From contig CM041293.1 in assembly GCA_023052935.1 (NCBI GenBank), forward strand, positions 150,234,968 to 150,298,967: DNA of 64,000 bases, written 5' to 3'. This DNA is from Piezodorus guildinii (taxonomy: Eukaryota; Arthropoda; Insecta; Hemiptera; Pentatomidae). The notes under the pieces were generated by a model. That model ran no database searches and was not told the origin of the DNA. It was given only the letters and a program-made list of their open reading frames with translations. Shown here piece after piece: positions 23,321-35,429 of the stretch. Both the position numbers and the translations under genes were made by a program. Within the stretch, counting starts at the first letter, position 1, and each line of letters opens with the position of its first letter.

Positions 23321-24035
23321 GACAAAACAACTTTTATTCTCTAACTATATTTTTTAAATGTGTGTACTTTAACATATTATACAACTGAATTTTGCTGTTA
23401 ACAGTTTTTATGTATGTTTGATTAGTTTCCATCAAGGTTAATTTCTTATTCAATATATTTATAAAATAGTTTAATAATCTTGGAATTCAGTGACTCCAGT
23501 TGAAACTTTGAACAAATTTGGAATTTCTGAGAACATTATTTTCAGTTTTATTTTATTTTTATCCATCTATATATTACAATACATATTTCAATCAAGCACA
23601 CTTTAGTTACATTTCATCCATAGTGGAAAGGTATTTAAACAGATATTGTAATAATTTTTTATGCATAAAAAGGGTGTTTCATGTCGGAGTTTAAAAAAAA
23701 AATATTAATTATGCAGCAGATGTTGCTGACATCAACTACGGACTTATTAAAATTCAGAATATAGCTCAGTTAAAACTCCAATATCGCCCAGACCCTATCC
23801 ATGGCCTGCCAGACAGACCTAACTACATTCATCCGCCAGCACGATGTGTTTAAAATTGTTTCTCAATATCTTTATCTCATTCTTTTTTTTTTTTTTCTTT
23901 TCTTAACATTTTTCTCCTTCACTTACTTGACGGAGGTGTTTCAAAAATAGATCCAGAGTTTATTTTATTATTTTAAAATAACATGAAAATGATGATGAAA
24001 ACCTAGAGATCATTCTGATAATTGTCCTAACATAG
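23321..24035. other. AT-rich spacer, nothing recognised
   Basis: No coding or repeat family recognised. Confidence 0.45.
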
Positions 24036-24039
24036 CATA

Positions 24040-24046
<7 letters not shown>

Positions 24047-24076
<30 letters not shown>

Positions 24077-24636
24077 TTATTGGAATTTACAACTGTATAC
24101 AGGAATACAACAAGTAAATTAGATGAAATATATAAAGGCATGAAACACATGTAGAGAAGCTTCCCAATGGAAGCACTCTAAAAATGATTTAAACTAGAAG
24201 GTCTCGGGGCCATCTCCTTTTCAGACGCCTCGGAGGATTGTCAGGAATCGAAGGGGAAGAAAGGTTTGAAACTAGAGGATTAGGGTGGGAATGGAGTTTG
24301 CCATGAAAGGAATGGTACCTAGATCAGGCCAAACCAGCAACATACGGAACATTAAGATCTTTATGGATTAGTGTATTCGTGACAAAGTAAGGAGCATTGA
24401 GGATTTTACGAAGGATTTTGGATTGTAGGGATTGGATACGGGAAGAATTCGATGGTTTAGTAGAGCCCCAAAGCTCTACTCCGTAAGTCCATATCGGCCT
24501 TATGATAGTCATGTAGATGAGTCTTTTGTAGTTAAGTGGAAGATTAGAACGTTTGTCTAGTAAGTGTTGAAGTAGTCGAAAACGTCGAGCAGTTTCTTGT
24601 CGTTTAAGTTTTGTATGAGGGTTCCAAGTGAGACGT
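24047..24636 (-). mobile_element. LINE-B copy, 5'-truncated
   Basis: A 590-bp insertion with an 11-bp target-site duplication, catattaaaat, at 24036-24046 and 24637-24647, and a long T-run (A-tail on the minus strand) up to about 24074. It keeps the IWTYGVELWGSTKPSNSS part and the ORF2 terminus with breaks. Confidence 0.92.
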
Positions 24637-24759
24637 CATATTAAAATAGTCACATTTTTCTGTTTACTATCCTTAGACTTTTCTCATTCATCGTTGTTGC
24701 TTAGAATATGAAGTAAACGTTAAGAATGAACTTTGATTTATTTTATGGAGAAGTTAAAA

Positions 24760-25935
24760 ATGTATACAATTAACATCGATATAATATAGTTTGAAATTTA
24801 ATGTAAAAACGCTGCAAATTATTACACAATGGTTTATTATTTCCAAATAACAATATTATGGTATAACTGTTTATATAGGTTTTAATTAAGTGATATGAAA
24901 AGCAATAATTTAAAGGATAATATCATATCACTACCGCTGATTTCAAAACGCAATATCTCAGCTATTTCTTAACCAAATTCAATGATTCTTTTATCATTTA
25001 GTCAAAAATTTAATTCTCTACCATTCAAATAAATTTCATGATTCCAGAACACCTTGAATTTTATCTTTATCATTAATAATAACCGAGTTATCGGGGAATA
25101 ACATCTCTTATAAGTCGGGGATTGACCATATAAGATGATTTTTTTATTTATTTTTTGTTTGGCTCTTTATTCTTCGCGTTGTCGTGATCTCGAAAATCTT
25201 TTCGATTTCTCTCTATCTTCATAATAATATAACCGATATTTTGTGGAATTACAACTATTATAATTTGTTACTTGAATATACATAAGGATGTTTTTGTTTC
25301 TTTAAAATATTTATCGCTCATTACTGATTCTAAAACTCTATACATATTTTTCTCCATCTTAAAAAATAACGAGTTATGAGCGTATTTATGTATACGATTT
25401 CAATTTTTTTTTCTTTTCTTTTTTCTCTTTTTTATAATTAATCGCGGTTTTTTGGTTAAAAAACAACCATGATTTTTTTCTCTATCTTCAAAAATAACGT
25501 AGTTACAAGCGTATATATAAGTGAGTTTTCAATTTTTTTTCATTTTTTTTCTTTTGTTTAGCGCGCTCTACTGATTATAAAACTCTTTACCCCCTTTTAC
25601 TATCGTCAATAATTATGAGCGTATTTATGTGTAAAATTTCCATTTTTTTTCTTTTCTTTTTTCTCTTTATTCTTTTATTTTTATAATTAATCACGTTTTA
25701 TTGGTTAACGAACCCTAATAAAACATTTCTTTATCTCCAAAAATAACGTAGTTACAAGCGTATATATACAAGTAAGATTTAAAATTTTTTTCATTTTTTT
25801 TTTGGGGGGGGTTTCGCGCGCTCTACTGATTTTAAAACAGTATACATACTTGTCTCCGTCGTCAAAAATAACTGAGCTATGAGCGTATTTATGTGTAAAA
25901 TTTAATTTTCTTCTCTTTTATATAATTATTCGCGG
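24760..25935 (-). repeat. Repeat element with internal 240-260 bp tandem array
   Basis: Three to four imperfect direct copies of a unit containing gcgctctactgatt, aaaataacgtagttacaag and gagcgtatttatgtgtaaaa (anchors at 25378, 25617 and 25879; also 25490 and 25739). The left part (24780-25030), with acgctgcaaattattacaca, is a single-copy terminal segment. The same array plus end occurs in reverse at 61190-61870. Confidence 0.78.
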
Positions 25936-26350
25936 GGTTGAGCTTTGGGGATCCACTAAACCATCCAATTCTCCTCTTATTCAATCCTCACAATCCAAAA
26001 TCCTTCGAAAAATCTGAAAATGCAATCCTCCTTACTTTGCAGGAATAAACTCATCCAAAAAGACCTTAACATCCCATATGTTGCTAATTTAGTCTGAACC
26101 AGGTATCAATCCTTCCATGACAAACTCCACTCCCACTCTAACCCACTAGTTTCAATCCTTGCTCCATCTTCTATTCCTGACAATACTCCGAGGCTTTTGA
26201 AAAAAAGATGGTTTCGAGACCTCCTAGCTTAAATTACTTAGTGGAGTGATGCCAATGGGCATTTTCTACATGTTTTTTTCATGTATTTTATCGTTACCAG
26301 GATATTTACTTGTATTACAAAATACAGTTGTAAATTTAAAAAAAAAAAAA
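25936..26350 (+). mobile_element. LINE-B copy, 5'-truncated, degraded
   Basis: Starts at GVELWGSTKPSN (ggttgagctttggggatcca) and runs to a poly(A) at about 26339-26350, with several indels. It lies 155 bp upstream of a dpr exon. I found no convincing target-site duplication. Confidence 0.8.
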
Positions 26351-26365
26351 TTTATAAAACAACAA

Positions 26366-26424
26366 CTTTATTTTACCATCCGAGGTAAGTGAAAGTCGCG
26401 TGTTGCCCACACCAGATTTCTTTT
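26366..26424 (+). repeat. Family X right end, 81 bp before a dpr exon
   Basis: Only the terminal part is left: ccgaggtaagtgaaagtcgc and gttgcccacaccagattt. It contains the 5' splice-site consensus AGGTAAGT in the sense orientation of dpr. Confidence 0.85.
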
Positions 26425-26505
26425 TATAGTACATTATTTATTTCAGAATTAAAAAGCGAATCTTTATTTTACTTCTTTCAGCAGTTTTTTTATTTCTATT
26501 TTTAG

Positions 26506-26716
26506 GTATCCTGGATACGAAAAAGGGATCTTCACATCCTGACAGCTGCCCTCCTCACTTACACAAACGACCAGAGGTTCCAGTCACTGCATTCTGACGG
26601 CTCTGACGAGTGGACACTCAAGATCGCCTCACCACAACTGAGGGACTCCGGTACCTACGAGTGTCAAGTGTCTACTGAACCAAAGATATCGCTGGCGTTC
26701 AAGCTCAATGTTGTCG
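26506..26716 (+). CDS. dpr: Dpr-family Ig receptor, exon for second part of Ig domain 1
   Basis: Internal coding exon of a Dpr cell-surface receptor. In this family, two extracellular Ig domains bind DIP partners to specify synaptic contacts. It is preceded by a pyrimidine-rich tract ending in TTTTTAG and followed by GTAAGT. The 70 codons open with VSWIRKRDLHIL, where the W is the Ig core tryptophan, then TYTNDQRFQ, DEWTLKI and the Ig motif DSGTYEC, and end in STEPKISLAFKLNVV. These strings are typical of Dpr Ig1. The exon starts in phase 0 and ends after one base of a codon (phase 1), which matches the next exon. The part of Ig1 with the first cysteine must lie further upstream; I did not find it. 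The paralogue number cannot be decided. A family X repeat end lies 81 bp upstream. Confidence 0.93.
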
Positions 26717-27257
26717 GTAAGTGTTCCAAGTATACAATAATCAATTTTTTTCAAATAATAGTCACAAGCCATAGAAAAAAAAAAACGATAAGGGCTATAA
26801 ATAATTCAATATATATTTCATAATTTTTACCGACATATTTTTACATCTTATTCACCTATTTCAATAAATCACTCTTGAAATTGTTACCTCCCTAAAAGCT
26901 TATAATTATTTTCTTTCTCATTTTAAATACTATGCAGTTCTATACAAACTAGACAAAAAAGGAAACTAGTAGTAATAATACATTACAATATTTTTATTTA
27001 ACACGTTCACATAGGGAGGAATATCTACGTTTTTTTTTCGCGAGATAACAACAGTTTGACGCTACCCCACGGATCAGTCAAGTGTGACCCACCTGTGGTT
27101 CACGCCGGCGTGAACGTTTTAAATTTGTATGTTAAATTTTAATTCAAACAAACCCAAAATACAAGTAATTAATGCAGTTAAAAGTTAAATCCATAAAACA
27201 ATCGAGCTTACAAATACGCAGTTTATAAAATAGGTTAAAAAGATGTTTATTCAGTAC

Positions 27258-27740
27258 ATTACCTAGGACTAACACTAGATCGAAGGATGTCTTGGGGCCC
27301 ACATGTCAAGATGAAAAGAAAGACTCAACCAATGACTGAATGTAATAAAATCTCTCCTATCAAAACCAAAAATTAGACCCAAACTGAATTTATATAAAAT
27401 TTTAAGACTCATAACGTCAGCTCCTTGCTAACAAAACCGTAAGGTGTAAATTCAGAGTTACACCAACGAATAGTTGAACAACGCATTTTACTCTCTATTT
27501 GCGTTTTCATGGCAAACTTCACGGACACGAAGATAGACTTAGTAACGACATGTCTGAAACGGCTGTTAAAAAGCTGAAAAGAAGCTAGATGAGGGACATA
27601 ATCTGTAAACCTAGAAAGGGGTGCTGCTAGCCAATTTTCTTCCCCGATCTATCATACCAGCTGCTGAACTTTTCTTAAGCACATTTGCTTATTGTCAGAT
27701 AAAAACATCTCAGGTCAGATAAACCGCAGGTGCGAATAAA
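27258..27740 (+). mobile_element. LINE-C copy, 5'-truncated, decayed
   Basis: Starts in HYLGLTLDRRMSWGPHVKMKRK and ends with a broken LKRS.MRDI terminus and the family 3' UTR (cacatttgcttattgtcaga). It has many stops. Confidence 0.8.
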
Positions 27741-28499
27741 AAAGAATAAAGATACGAAAAATCTATTGATTAAAAAAATGTAGTATGAGATCATTTAATT
27801 CCACTACATTTATTTTTTTTTTTTGGTTTATAATTCTTTTATTATCTATTCACTTGCATTTAATAAATAAACTGAGTGGGATCCCTTAATGGTGGAGGCC
27901 TTTAAGATAAAATGTTGATAGGTCTTGAGAAAACTGGATCATGTTACTTCCTTAAGTGTTCTCTAAGTTCGGAACAACAGAAACAATCTGAGCGTTATTT
28001 ATATGCCCCGATAATAATTGTTCTGCAGAGTAAATGATTCTCCATTTACAAATTATATAAGAAATACTTTTGTTAAAAACATCTCTTGCGATTGTAATAA
28101 ACATTGACTAAAGAATTGTAACAAGGAGCTTTATTTCATATTCCAGAGAGCCGAAGATAAAACTCAGTGATATCCAAACAGGGGTACTAACGCGGCACGT
28201 GGGTGGAATGGGAATCAATGAAAACAAAGTAGAGAAGAAGGGTTCATATTGGGACCGGTTTTTCCATCCTGTGTACCATGTCAGTCTGTATCTCCTATGC
28301 TATTTGGATACCTTGGTGAAACTACCTAAACTTTGAACACCAATATTTGGCTTAAAAAAGTGATATACATTATTATCACAATTTTGTTTCGAATATAATT
28401 TTCATACGAAGGAAGAATGACCACATCCCCACCCACACATCAAGAACGGACAGATAATACTAAACGGTTTATACCTAATTATACCTCTATAATAAACAA

Positions 28500-28905
28500 T
28501 ACCAGAAAAATGAGGCTCAGTTCGTTTTAGAATTAAAATGCATTAAATATTACTGCTTTCATCTTATCAACCTACTTGAAGCCAAACAAAATTAGTAACA
28601 CTTAAAACAGTTGAGTCTTAGTCAGTAGATTTTGCCCAACAGTACTTATCTAATGGTATAATGATTTTTGAGATTTTATAATAATAATAATAATAAATCT
28701 TTATTTATTCTGGTACTAAGACTAATTTTACTATAAATCATCAAAATAAAAAAGTTTTGAGCTGCATGGTTTTGACGATAAACAAATTTTTTTAACCGAT
28801 ATTAAATATCGGTTGTAACTTCTGTAAATTACCAATTATCAGACATATCTGGTAAGAATCGTAAAGAAAAAAAATAGTAAACGGTTGCCTCAGAAAATCA
28901 TGTAA
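28500..28905 (+). repeat. Old interspersed repeat, copy 1
   Basis: Matches 39085-39450 in reverse at several blocks: tcaacctacttgaagcc, gagctgcatggtttt and aacggttgcctcagaaaa. A 50-bp piece with (ATA)n at about 28679-28727 is inserted only here and resembles a LINE tail. Confidence 0.65.
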
Positions 28906-29470
28906 ATATTTTTTTTTATTTATTGAGATATATTATAATTTGTTCCATAATTAACAATAGTAATAGTGATATGAGACCATATTCATACAATATATACAGA
29001 AAGTAATGATTAAGTCAAATTACATAAAATAGAAAATAAATAAATTAATACATACAATAAAATAATAATAAATTTAAAAAAAAATCAAAACAACAATCTA
29101 TAATTGAGATAAGTACAAAGTTGGCAAATAAATAAACATCATACAAACAATGATAACTATATACAACATATACAACTGCTAGAGAGACCCCAGACTGGGC
29201 GGAAAAAGCGGAATCCAATAGATCCCAGCTCCTCTATCTCAGCCGCATCACTGGTGTGAGCCAGCGGCGGCTGAGTTAGGGCGCAATAGCCACAAGCCAA
29301 TAGACAATAATAATAATATTACAAAAAGATCACATTCGTACAATATTTACAATATAAACAAAAGGAAAGTAAAATACATAAAATAAAACTAAAATAAATA
29401 AACGTATATAATAACAAAATTTATAAATTAGTTAAATGCAAATAATAGAATGAATATAATATAATGTTTA
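28905..29470 (-). mobile_element. LINE-A-type 3' UTR fragments, two in tandem
   Basis: Minus-strand sequence matching the 3' UTR of the copy at 53104-54000. The GC-rich block with agctcctctatctcagccgc is at about 29220-29280. From about 29290 a second stretch again resembles the distal part of the same 3' UTR (tacaatatttacaatataaa). No ORF2 remains. Confidence 0.7.
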
Positions 29471-29630
29471 TCGACTCTCGGAATGTGGTTTGAAAAGAGT
29501 TAGGTGATTTATATCTAAATTCCTTTATCTGCTTTTGCAAAAAAAAAAATAAGTTGTCCTGGTCGCTAACATTACTTTGTTTAATTAAGATAGTTGATAA
29601 TTAACACAATTAACTTTTAAATTACATATA

Positions 29631-30700
29631 GGCACCCGGGACTGCTTTACAAACTCCGTAAATTCCTGCATCCTACTTACTTCCTCATTATCCAGTCCTA
29701 CCTTTCTGACAGATCCTTCAGAATCAACAACAATAGTTCCTATTTAACAATTTTTACCCAGTCTGCTGGTGTTCCTCAAGGCAGTATCCTAGGACCCATT
29801 CTTTATACAGTTTATACAGCTGATATCCCATCACATCCTAATACTTTCCTTTCTACTTATGCAGATGACACTTTATTATCAGTATTATCAGTCAATAATG
29901 ATCCCACTGTTGCCTCTCAAAATCTCCAATCCCACATCAGAGACCTTGAGGTATGGTGTCAGAATTGGAGAATTAAAATAAATTCCAACAAATCCCACCA
30001 AATTACCTTCACCCTACGTCGTAAACCTATGACATCCTGCCCTACAGTATCCTTTAATAACATTCCGCTCGTTCCAATTGAACAGATCCGCTACCTAGGG
30101 CTTCTACTTGACAAACGTTTAACATGGAATCCGCACACTAGACTGAAACGACAAGAAACTGCTCGCCGCTTTCGGTTACTTCAACACATACTAGACAAAC
30201 GCTCTAACCTTTCACTTAACTAACCTTAAGACTCATCTACATGACCATCATAAGACCTATCTGGACTTACGGAGTTGAGCTATGGGGCTCCACTAAACCA
30301 TCAAATTCTTCCCGTATCCAATCCTTACAATCCAAAATCCTTCGAAAAATCCTAAACGCTCCTTATTTTGTCACGAATAAGCTTATCCATAAAGACCTTA
30401 ATATTCCCTTTTTTACTGATTTGGCCCGAACCAGGTATCAATCCTTCCATCACAAACTCCAATCCCACTCTAACCCACTAGTTTCAATCCTTGCTTCCTC
30501 TTCGATTCCCGACAATCCTCCGAGGCGTCTGAAAAGAAGATGGCCTCGAGACCTTCTTGTTTAGATTAATTACTAGAGTGCTGCCAATGGGCAGTTTCTC
30601 TTCAGGTTTTTCATGTACACTATCTTTAATCAGCACATTTACTTGATGTATTCCTATACAGTTGTAAATTTCAATAAAATATAAAAACAAAAAAAAAAAA
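29631..30700 (+). mobile_element. LINE-B copy, 5'-truncated
   Basis: A 1.07-kb insertion with target-site duplication aattacatata at 29620-29630 and 30701-30711, and a poly(A) tail. Translation shows PGLLYKLRKF, QSAGVPQGSILGP, YADDT, TWNPHTRLKRQETARRF, IIRPIWTYGVELWGSTK and the terminus PPRRLKRRWPRDLLV. There is an extra-codon slip just after YADDT, and a stop after SNLSLN near 30220. Confidence 0.93.
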
Positions 30701-31734
30701 AATTACATATATTTACTTTTTATATGACTAAAAGTAAGCTTGAGGAAGTAAACACATTAATTTACTTGTTTTTTTTATACCATACACCTTAGATTGGATA
30801 TAAACAATAATTACATTAAAAAATGTCAATTAGTAATAGATATAATAAATAAAATAATAGATAGTAATTATATTTACGAATTACATATCCGTTAGGGTAT
30901 AATTAAATACTTTACTAAGTTAAAAGCTAATTGAACAATAAATCAAATTAATCATTGATTGTATTTTGTTTACATTGTTATTTATTACTGTTATGATATA
31001 CCTAATTATAGCAGACGATATTCTTTGGACAAAACTAATAATAGTGAATGATTAAATATTTTGCATTTAATAAATCTACCTTTGCATTATAATACATACA
31101 TACATGTACATTCCGTTCCAAAATTAACAAATTAAGGTTTAAAATCAAACTCGAGATAATTATTATAATTTACACCAATAGAATAGCTGTAGGAGCCCAA
31201 GACGAAACTTTTCCAGTTAGTACTGAAAAATTCATACCAACTCAGCATAAAAAGTTAAGCTCCTGGAACTCCTGGAATTTTCGCTAAGCATCTCATTTCT
31301 ATTGCGGTCTATATAAATAATAGATTAGGTACAAGCTCTCGCATTTTTTTTTTTTTTTTTTTGTACTCAGGTTCCTCCCTTTTTGACTTTTACTCCTTTG
31401 GGCTTTCTCTATCCCTATAAAGTACTGCCCTTCATTCTGCTTCTTAGAAATACGTAAGGTAATGCTGTGTTGGCAAGTCGAAGTTTCCTTATTTTTTAAT
31501 CCCATAAAAGAAAAATGTTGGATATTGAACTGAAATACAGTGGACATAAAACACAACCTATTTAATAATATAACTGAAAAAAAAAATATACCATTTCATA
31601 TTTATCTTATTCTATGAGTTTTCACTCAATTACTCATAATCTGATAAATACTTATAAATAAACTGATAATAAATGCTTTTATTTAAACTAAATTATTAAC
31701 CTTTTAATTAAATTATTACTCTAAGCTTTTAAAA

Positions 31735-31800
31735 TATTGGGAGTGCTGGCAGTGGGAAGTTTCTCTACATGTTTTATCGTACTTATAAATTGTATCGTGT
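31735..31800 (+). mobile_element. LINE-B 3' UTR scrap
   Basis: gggagtgctggcagtgggaa and the following bases resemble the segment after the LINE-B stop (gagtgctgccaatgggcagt). Confidence 0.5.
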
Positions 31801-32480
31801 ATGCCGAAATTCAGTTATTTTTGAAGATAAGTAAAGAGTTTTAGAATCAGTAAAACGGAATAAACAAAGGGAAAAAAATATCTAAGAAGTCAAGTCAGTA
31901 ATTATAAAAGACCTATTTTCCTGAAAACTCGCTTATTATTGGAGAGGTGAAAAAAGAAAGAGATTTCCCGAGATCAAGACACAATGATGAACAAAGAAAA
32001 AAATCCTATATAATCTAGCCAAAACTTATAAGAGCTCAAAGGTCCCGGATTCAAACGCGCAGGTGGAAAATATAGTTAATAGAGTAATGGAGTTAATGAA
32101 GAGAATTAATGGAGTAAAAAATCTTTAAGTTATGCCGTCCTTTGGAGGGGACGTTAAAAGGTGGCCCCGAGCCTGTGCGATGTCAGGTACTCGTTAAGAT
32201 CCCTATCCTAATTAAACCTGGATAGGCAAAATTTAGGACTCCTACTGCAGCATTGTCCGATTAGCCATAGGAGCATAAAGGGACGTTTAATAAATAAACA
32301 AACATATAAGAGCTGTACTTCCCCCATAACTCAGTTATTATTGAAGAATGAGAAATAAGTTAAAGTGTTCTGGAATCAGACTTTGTATTTTAACGAAAAG
32401 GAAATAGTAAGAAGTCTAGTTATAAATACTCTTAGTTTCATTTTTAATAATGAACCTTTGTAATCTTACAAAAAAAAAGC
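31795..32480 (+). repeat. Array-element copy interrupted by a SINE
   Basis: gagttttagaatcagtaaaa, cataactcagttattattga and tttttaataatgaacctttg match the array element. The SINE at 32037-32304 splits it. The last string also appears near 4104 and 60969. Confidence 0.65.
32037..32304 (+). mobile_element. SINE family 2, 5'-truncated
   Basis: A 268-bp insertion with target-site duplication tataagagct at 32027-32036 and 32305-32314. It keeps a degenerate B box (ggattcaaacg) but has lost the A box. It ends with an aataaataaacaaac tail and interrupts a copy of the repeat element described at 31795-32480. Confidence 0.88.
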
Positions 32481-32608
32481 TCTTACATTGCCAGATACGT
32501 AGAACCGAATAACAAATTTTAAAAAATCCGCATGTCTGCTATACGAATTTAAAACACCATATTTTAGTATAGAGTGTAAATCTCAAAAAATGTATTTAAA
32601 TTCAAGCA

Positions 32609-33165
32609 ATCCTCACCAAGACTTAAACGACAAGAAACTGCTCGAAGATATCGATTACTACAACACTTACTAGACAAACGTTCAAAACTTCCAGTACATT
32701 ACAAAAGACTCATCTACATCACAATTATCAGACCTATTTGGACATATGTAATCGAGCTTTGGGGCTCTACGAAACCATCTAATTCCTCCCGCATCCAGTC
32801 CTTACAATCCAAAATCCTGAATGCTCCTTATTTTGTCACAAATAAACTCCTCCATAATGACCTACATCCCATTTGTTGCAGACATAGCCCGTGATAGATA
32901 CTCATCTTTCCATTCTAAACTCCCTGCCCATACAAACCCACTTGTCCGTAATTTATCTTCCTCAGATATCCCTGATAACCCTCCAAGGCGACTGAAAAGA
33001 AGGTGGCCTCGGGACCTACTGTATTAAAATAGTTAGTGTAGTGCTACCACTGGGTGGTTCTTTCTCAAGACATTTTCATGACTGTTTATATTCATTCAAC
33101 ATATTTACTTATTGTATTATTTAGTACAGTTGTAAATTACTATAAATAAATAAAAAAAAAAAAAA
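32609..33165 (+). mobile_element. LINE-B copy, 5'-truncated
   Basis: A 557-bp insertion with target-site duplication aaattcaagca at 32598-32608 and 33166-33176. It starts at RLKRQETARRYRLLQ and ends PPRRLKRRWPRDLLY, with a 3' UTR and a poly(A) run. A 13-nt-scale deletion near 32817 removes the ILRKI part. Confidence 0.9.
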
Positions 33166-33613
33166 AAATTCAAGCATTATAAAACTTTGAAAATTTAAAG
33201 TTTTCTTAGCAGTTCATGCTAGAATCCCTGTCAATTTCTCACTCATTGGTTTCATAAAATATTCTTTGATATAGAAATTGTATTTGGGAATCCTATAAGG
33301 TTCTCATCATAAAATGTAAAATTAAATACTAAAATCCAAGTTGCGTCACCACTTCTTTAAGAATCTTCTTTTTAACTAAATATTTAAATCGTCAGTTTTA
33401 AAATTAAATATTGTAAAGAAGTATATCAGCTTAAAGAGTTACCATTGGGCTAGAATCAAGCTTTTCGGTCAACAAATGATATCGAAAGCTTTATGTTTTA
33501 TTAAATGTCAAATGGCTTATTACTTTACACAAACTCGAACTATTTTGGGTAGAAGTTTGTATCCAAAAACCATATTTGTGGAACGCTTGGTAAGAGACAA
33601 ATATAAATGACTG

Positions 33614-33757
33614 TAGGGTTAGGGTTAGGGTATTGGAATAGGTGATCAACCTCTTGATTATTAGCACTGAATATATTTATATTAACAGATTTTTTTTTTC
33701 AATTGTTATTATTTTTTTTATTTTTTTTCCCTCATAGTTCCAGTTGATAGTTCTAAA
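33614..33757 (+). repeat. Short repeat starting with TTAGGG units, copy 2
   Basis: gtagggttagggttaggg, then tattggaataggtgatc, and ctcatagttccagttga at its far end. It matches 22835-23096 in reverse. Confidence 0.65.
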
Positions 33758-34237
33758 TGACTGTAAAAAGAACCACATCAACAGGTAATGGAGCAAAAAC
33801 GCAAATTGGGTAAAATATCTTTTGAACCTCAGTGGACTTTTAAGAATATTCTGAATAAGACTTCATACATTTATTTCTGCTTTCCGTCCATGAGGAGGTT
33901 CTCCCATAACCTTTTTTATTATTATATATTCGTATATATTTTTTTAAAGAATATAATGTGACATTTATCTTATATATCTTATATATCAGCATTACCTTAT
34001 ATTTCATTTGAAAAAATGTTACTTTTAAACTAAGGTATCATTACAAGTATATCTCATTTTGTAATACATCTGTTCAATTACTTCTCATTTCTCGAATAGC
34101 CAAATAACCCTAAATAGCCTTGCCGATTTCAGTCGGATTAATCAGTAATAAAGTAGTTAAAAACGTTGATTTATTTTATGTTGAATTTCGCACACATTAC
34201 ATTATTAGCATATTATTTCGACGTAAAAAACATTGTA

Positions 34238-35323
34238 TTGGGTTGTGTCACATGAAATGTCCGTTTTCAAGGTAAAGGATTTTTATTAAAAATACGATAT
34301 GAAAACAAGATAATTTTATTCGAAGTATTTACCTTCTTTTTCTACACATTTTTCACAACATGACAGCAACGTTTTTATCTTCCAACTGAAAAACTCTGAG
34401 CTTTGAAGTGAAACAAAATCTGAAAACGCACTTTTCACTCGATCATCATTTTCAAAAAGTTTTCCTTTGACGAAGTTGTCTAAATTCCTAAACAGGTGGT
34501 AATCTGTTGGAGACAAGTCGGGAGAATATGGTGGGTGCGAAAGAATTTCGTAGTTCAGTTCTTTCAATTTTTGCACGGTATGTTTTGAAACATGGGGTAT
34601 TGCTGCCGCTCAGTGAGATCATGAGGTACCCATGTATCGAGCTTTTTTACTTTCCTAATACACTTTAAATGTCCAGAAACGGTAGATGCACTTGCATTTA
34701 GTTGTGCTAAGAGTCCTTTAACTGTTTGGTAGGGGTTTCCTTCTACTGTATGTTTGAGGACATCGTTGTCTATTACGGACGGAGGTCTTTCACGGAGCAA
34801 GTTTTCCAAGTCGGTATCCCCAGCTGAAAACTTAGCAAACCAAAGGCGAATGGTCCGTTCATTAACACTCCATTTTCCAAACGCCTTGCAAATATTTCTA
34901 GCGGCCTCAGCTGCTGAATGGCCGAGTTTAAACTCGTACAAAAATATTACTCGAAAATCGCGTGTTTCCATGTTCATATTTGGAGGTATACTAAAAAGTG
35001 GGTAATTGGTCGGGAAGCTAATGTTTATAATACAAAGGTAGAGGATTAGTAACTGTTTACTTTAAATATGTAAAAATTCGGAAGAAAACAACAGAGACCT
35101 GCAAAATCCTTTATGTATTTCAGAAACTATAAAAACGGACATTTCATGTGAAACAACACAATGTCCCCCCTCCAACGCCCACTATTTCCCTATACTCCCT
35201 TCTCCAAACGCCTTACAAATATTTCTAGCGGCCTCAGCTGCTGAATGGCCGAGTTTAAACTCGTACAAAATTATTACTCGAAAATCGCGTGTAAAATCGG
35301 ACATTTCATGTGAAACAACCCAA
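34238..35323 (-). mobile_element. mariner-type transposon, internally deleted and rearranged
   Basis: The left end TTGGGTTGTGTCACATGAAA at 34238 follows a TA. The right end is present twice: once ending at about 35161 (next to tg, not TA) and once ending at 35323, next to TA (35324-35325). Between the two right ends are about 40 unrelated bases and a second copy (about 35203-35294) of the transposase segment found at about 34870-34966. The whole unit is flanked by TA like a single insertion. Confidence 0.88.
34316..34977 (-). pseudogene. mariner transposase, central part deleted
   Basis: The N-terminal part (34564-34977) reads METRDFRVIFLYEFKLGHSA, AEAARNICKAFGKWSVNERT and ERPPSVIDNDVLK, with the paired helix-turn-helix domain and the WVPHDLTERQ linker motif. 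Directly after ERQ the reading jumps to PHVSKHTVQKLKELNYEILS and SPDLSPTDYHLF, the C-terminal catalytic part, in another frame. About 150 codons are gone, including the first two catalytic Asp residues, while the SPTDYH Asp remains. It cannot be active. Confidence 0.9.
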
Positions 35324-35429
35324 TAAAATGGTTTTCAACAACAAACATTACGTTTTTATTTTGTTTCGTACCCATTTTACCTTTCAATCCTACTATTTTT
35401 AGTTACTTATTTTTTTCTACTCACACCTG

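Noticed and set aside
25150..25935. CRISPR-like array
   Set aside because: Units of 240-260 bp, imperfect, with no short repeats and spacers, in a eukaryotic genome.
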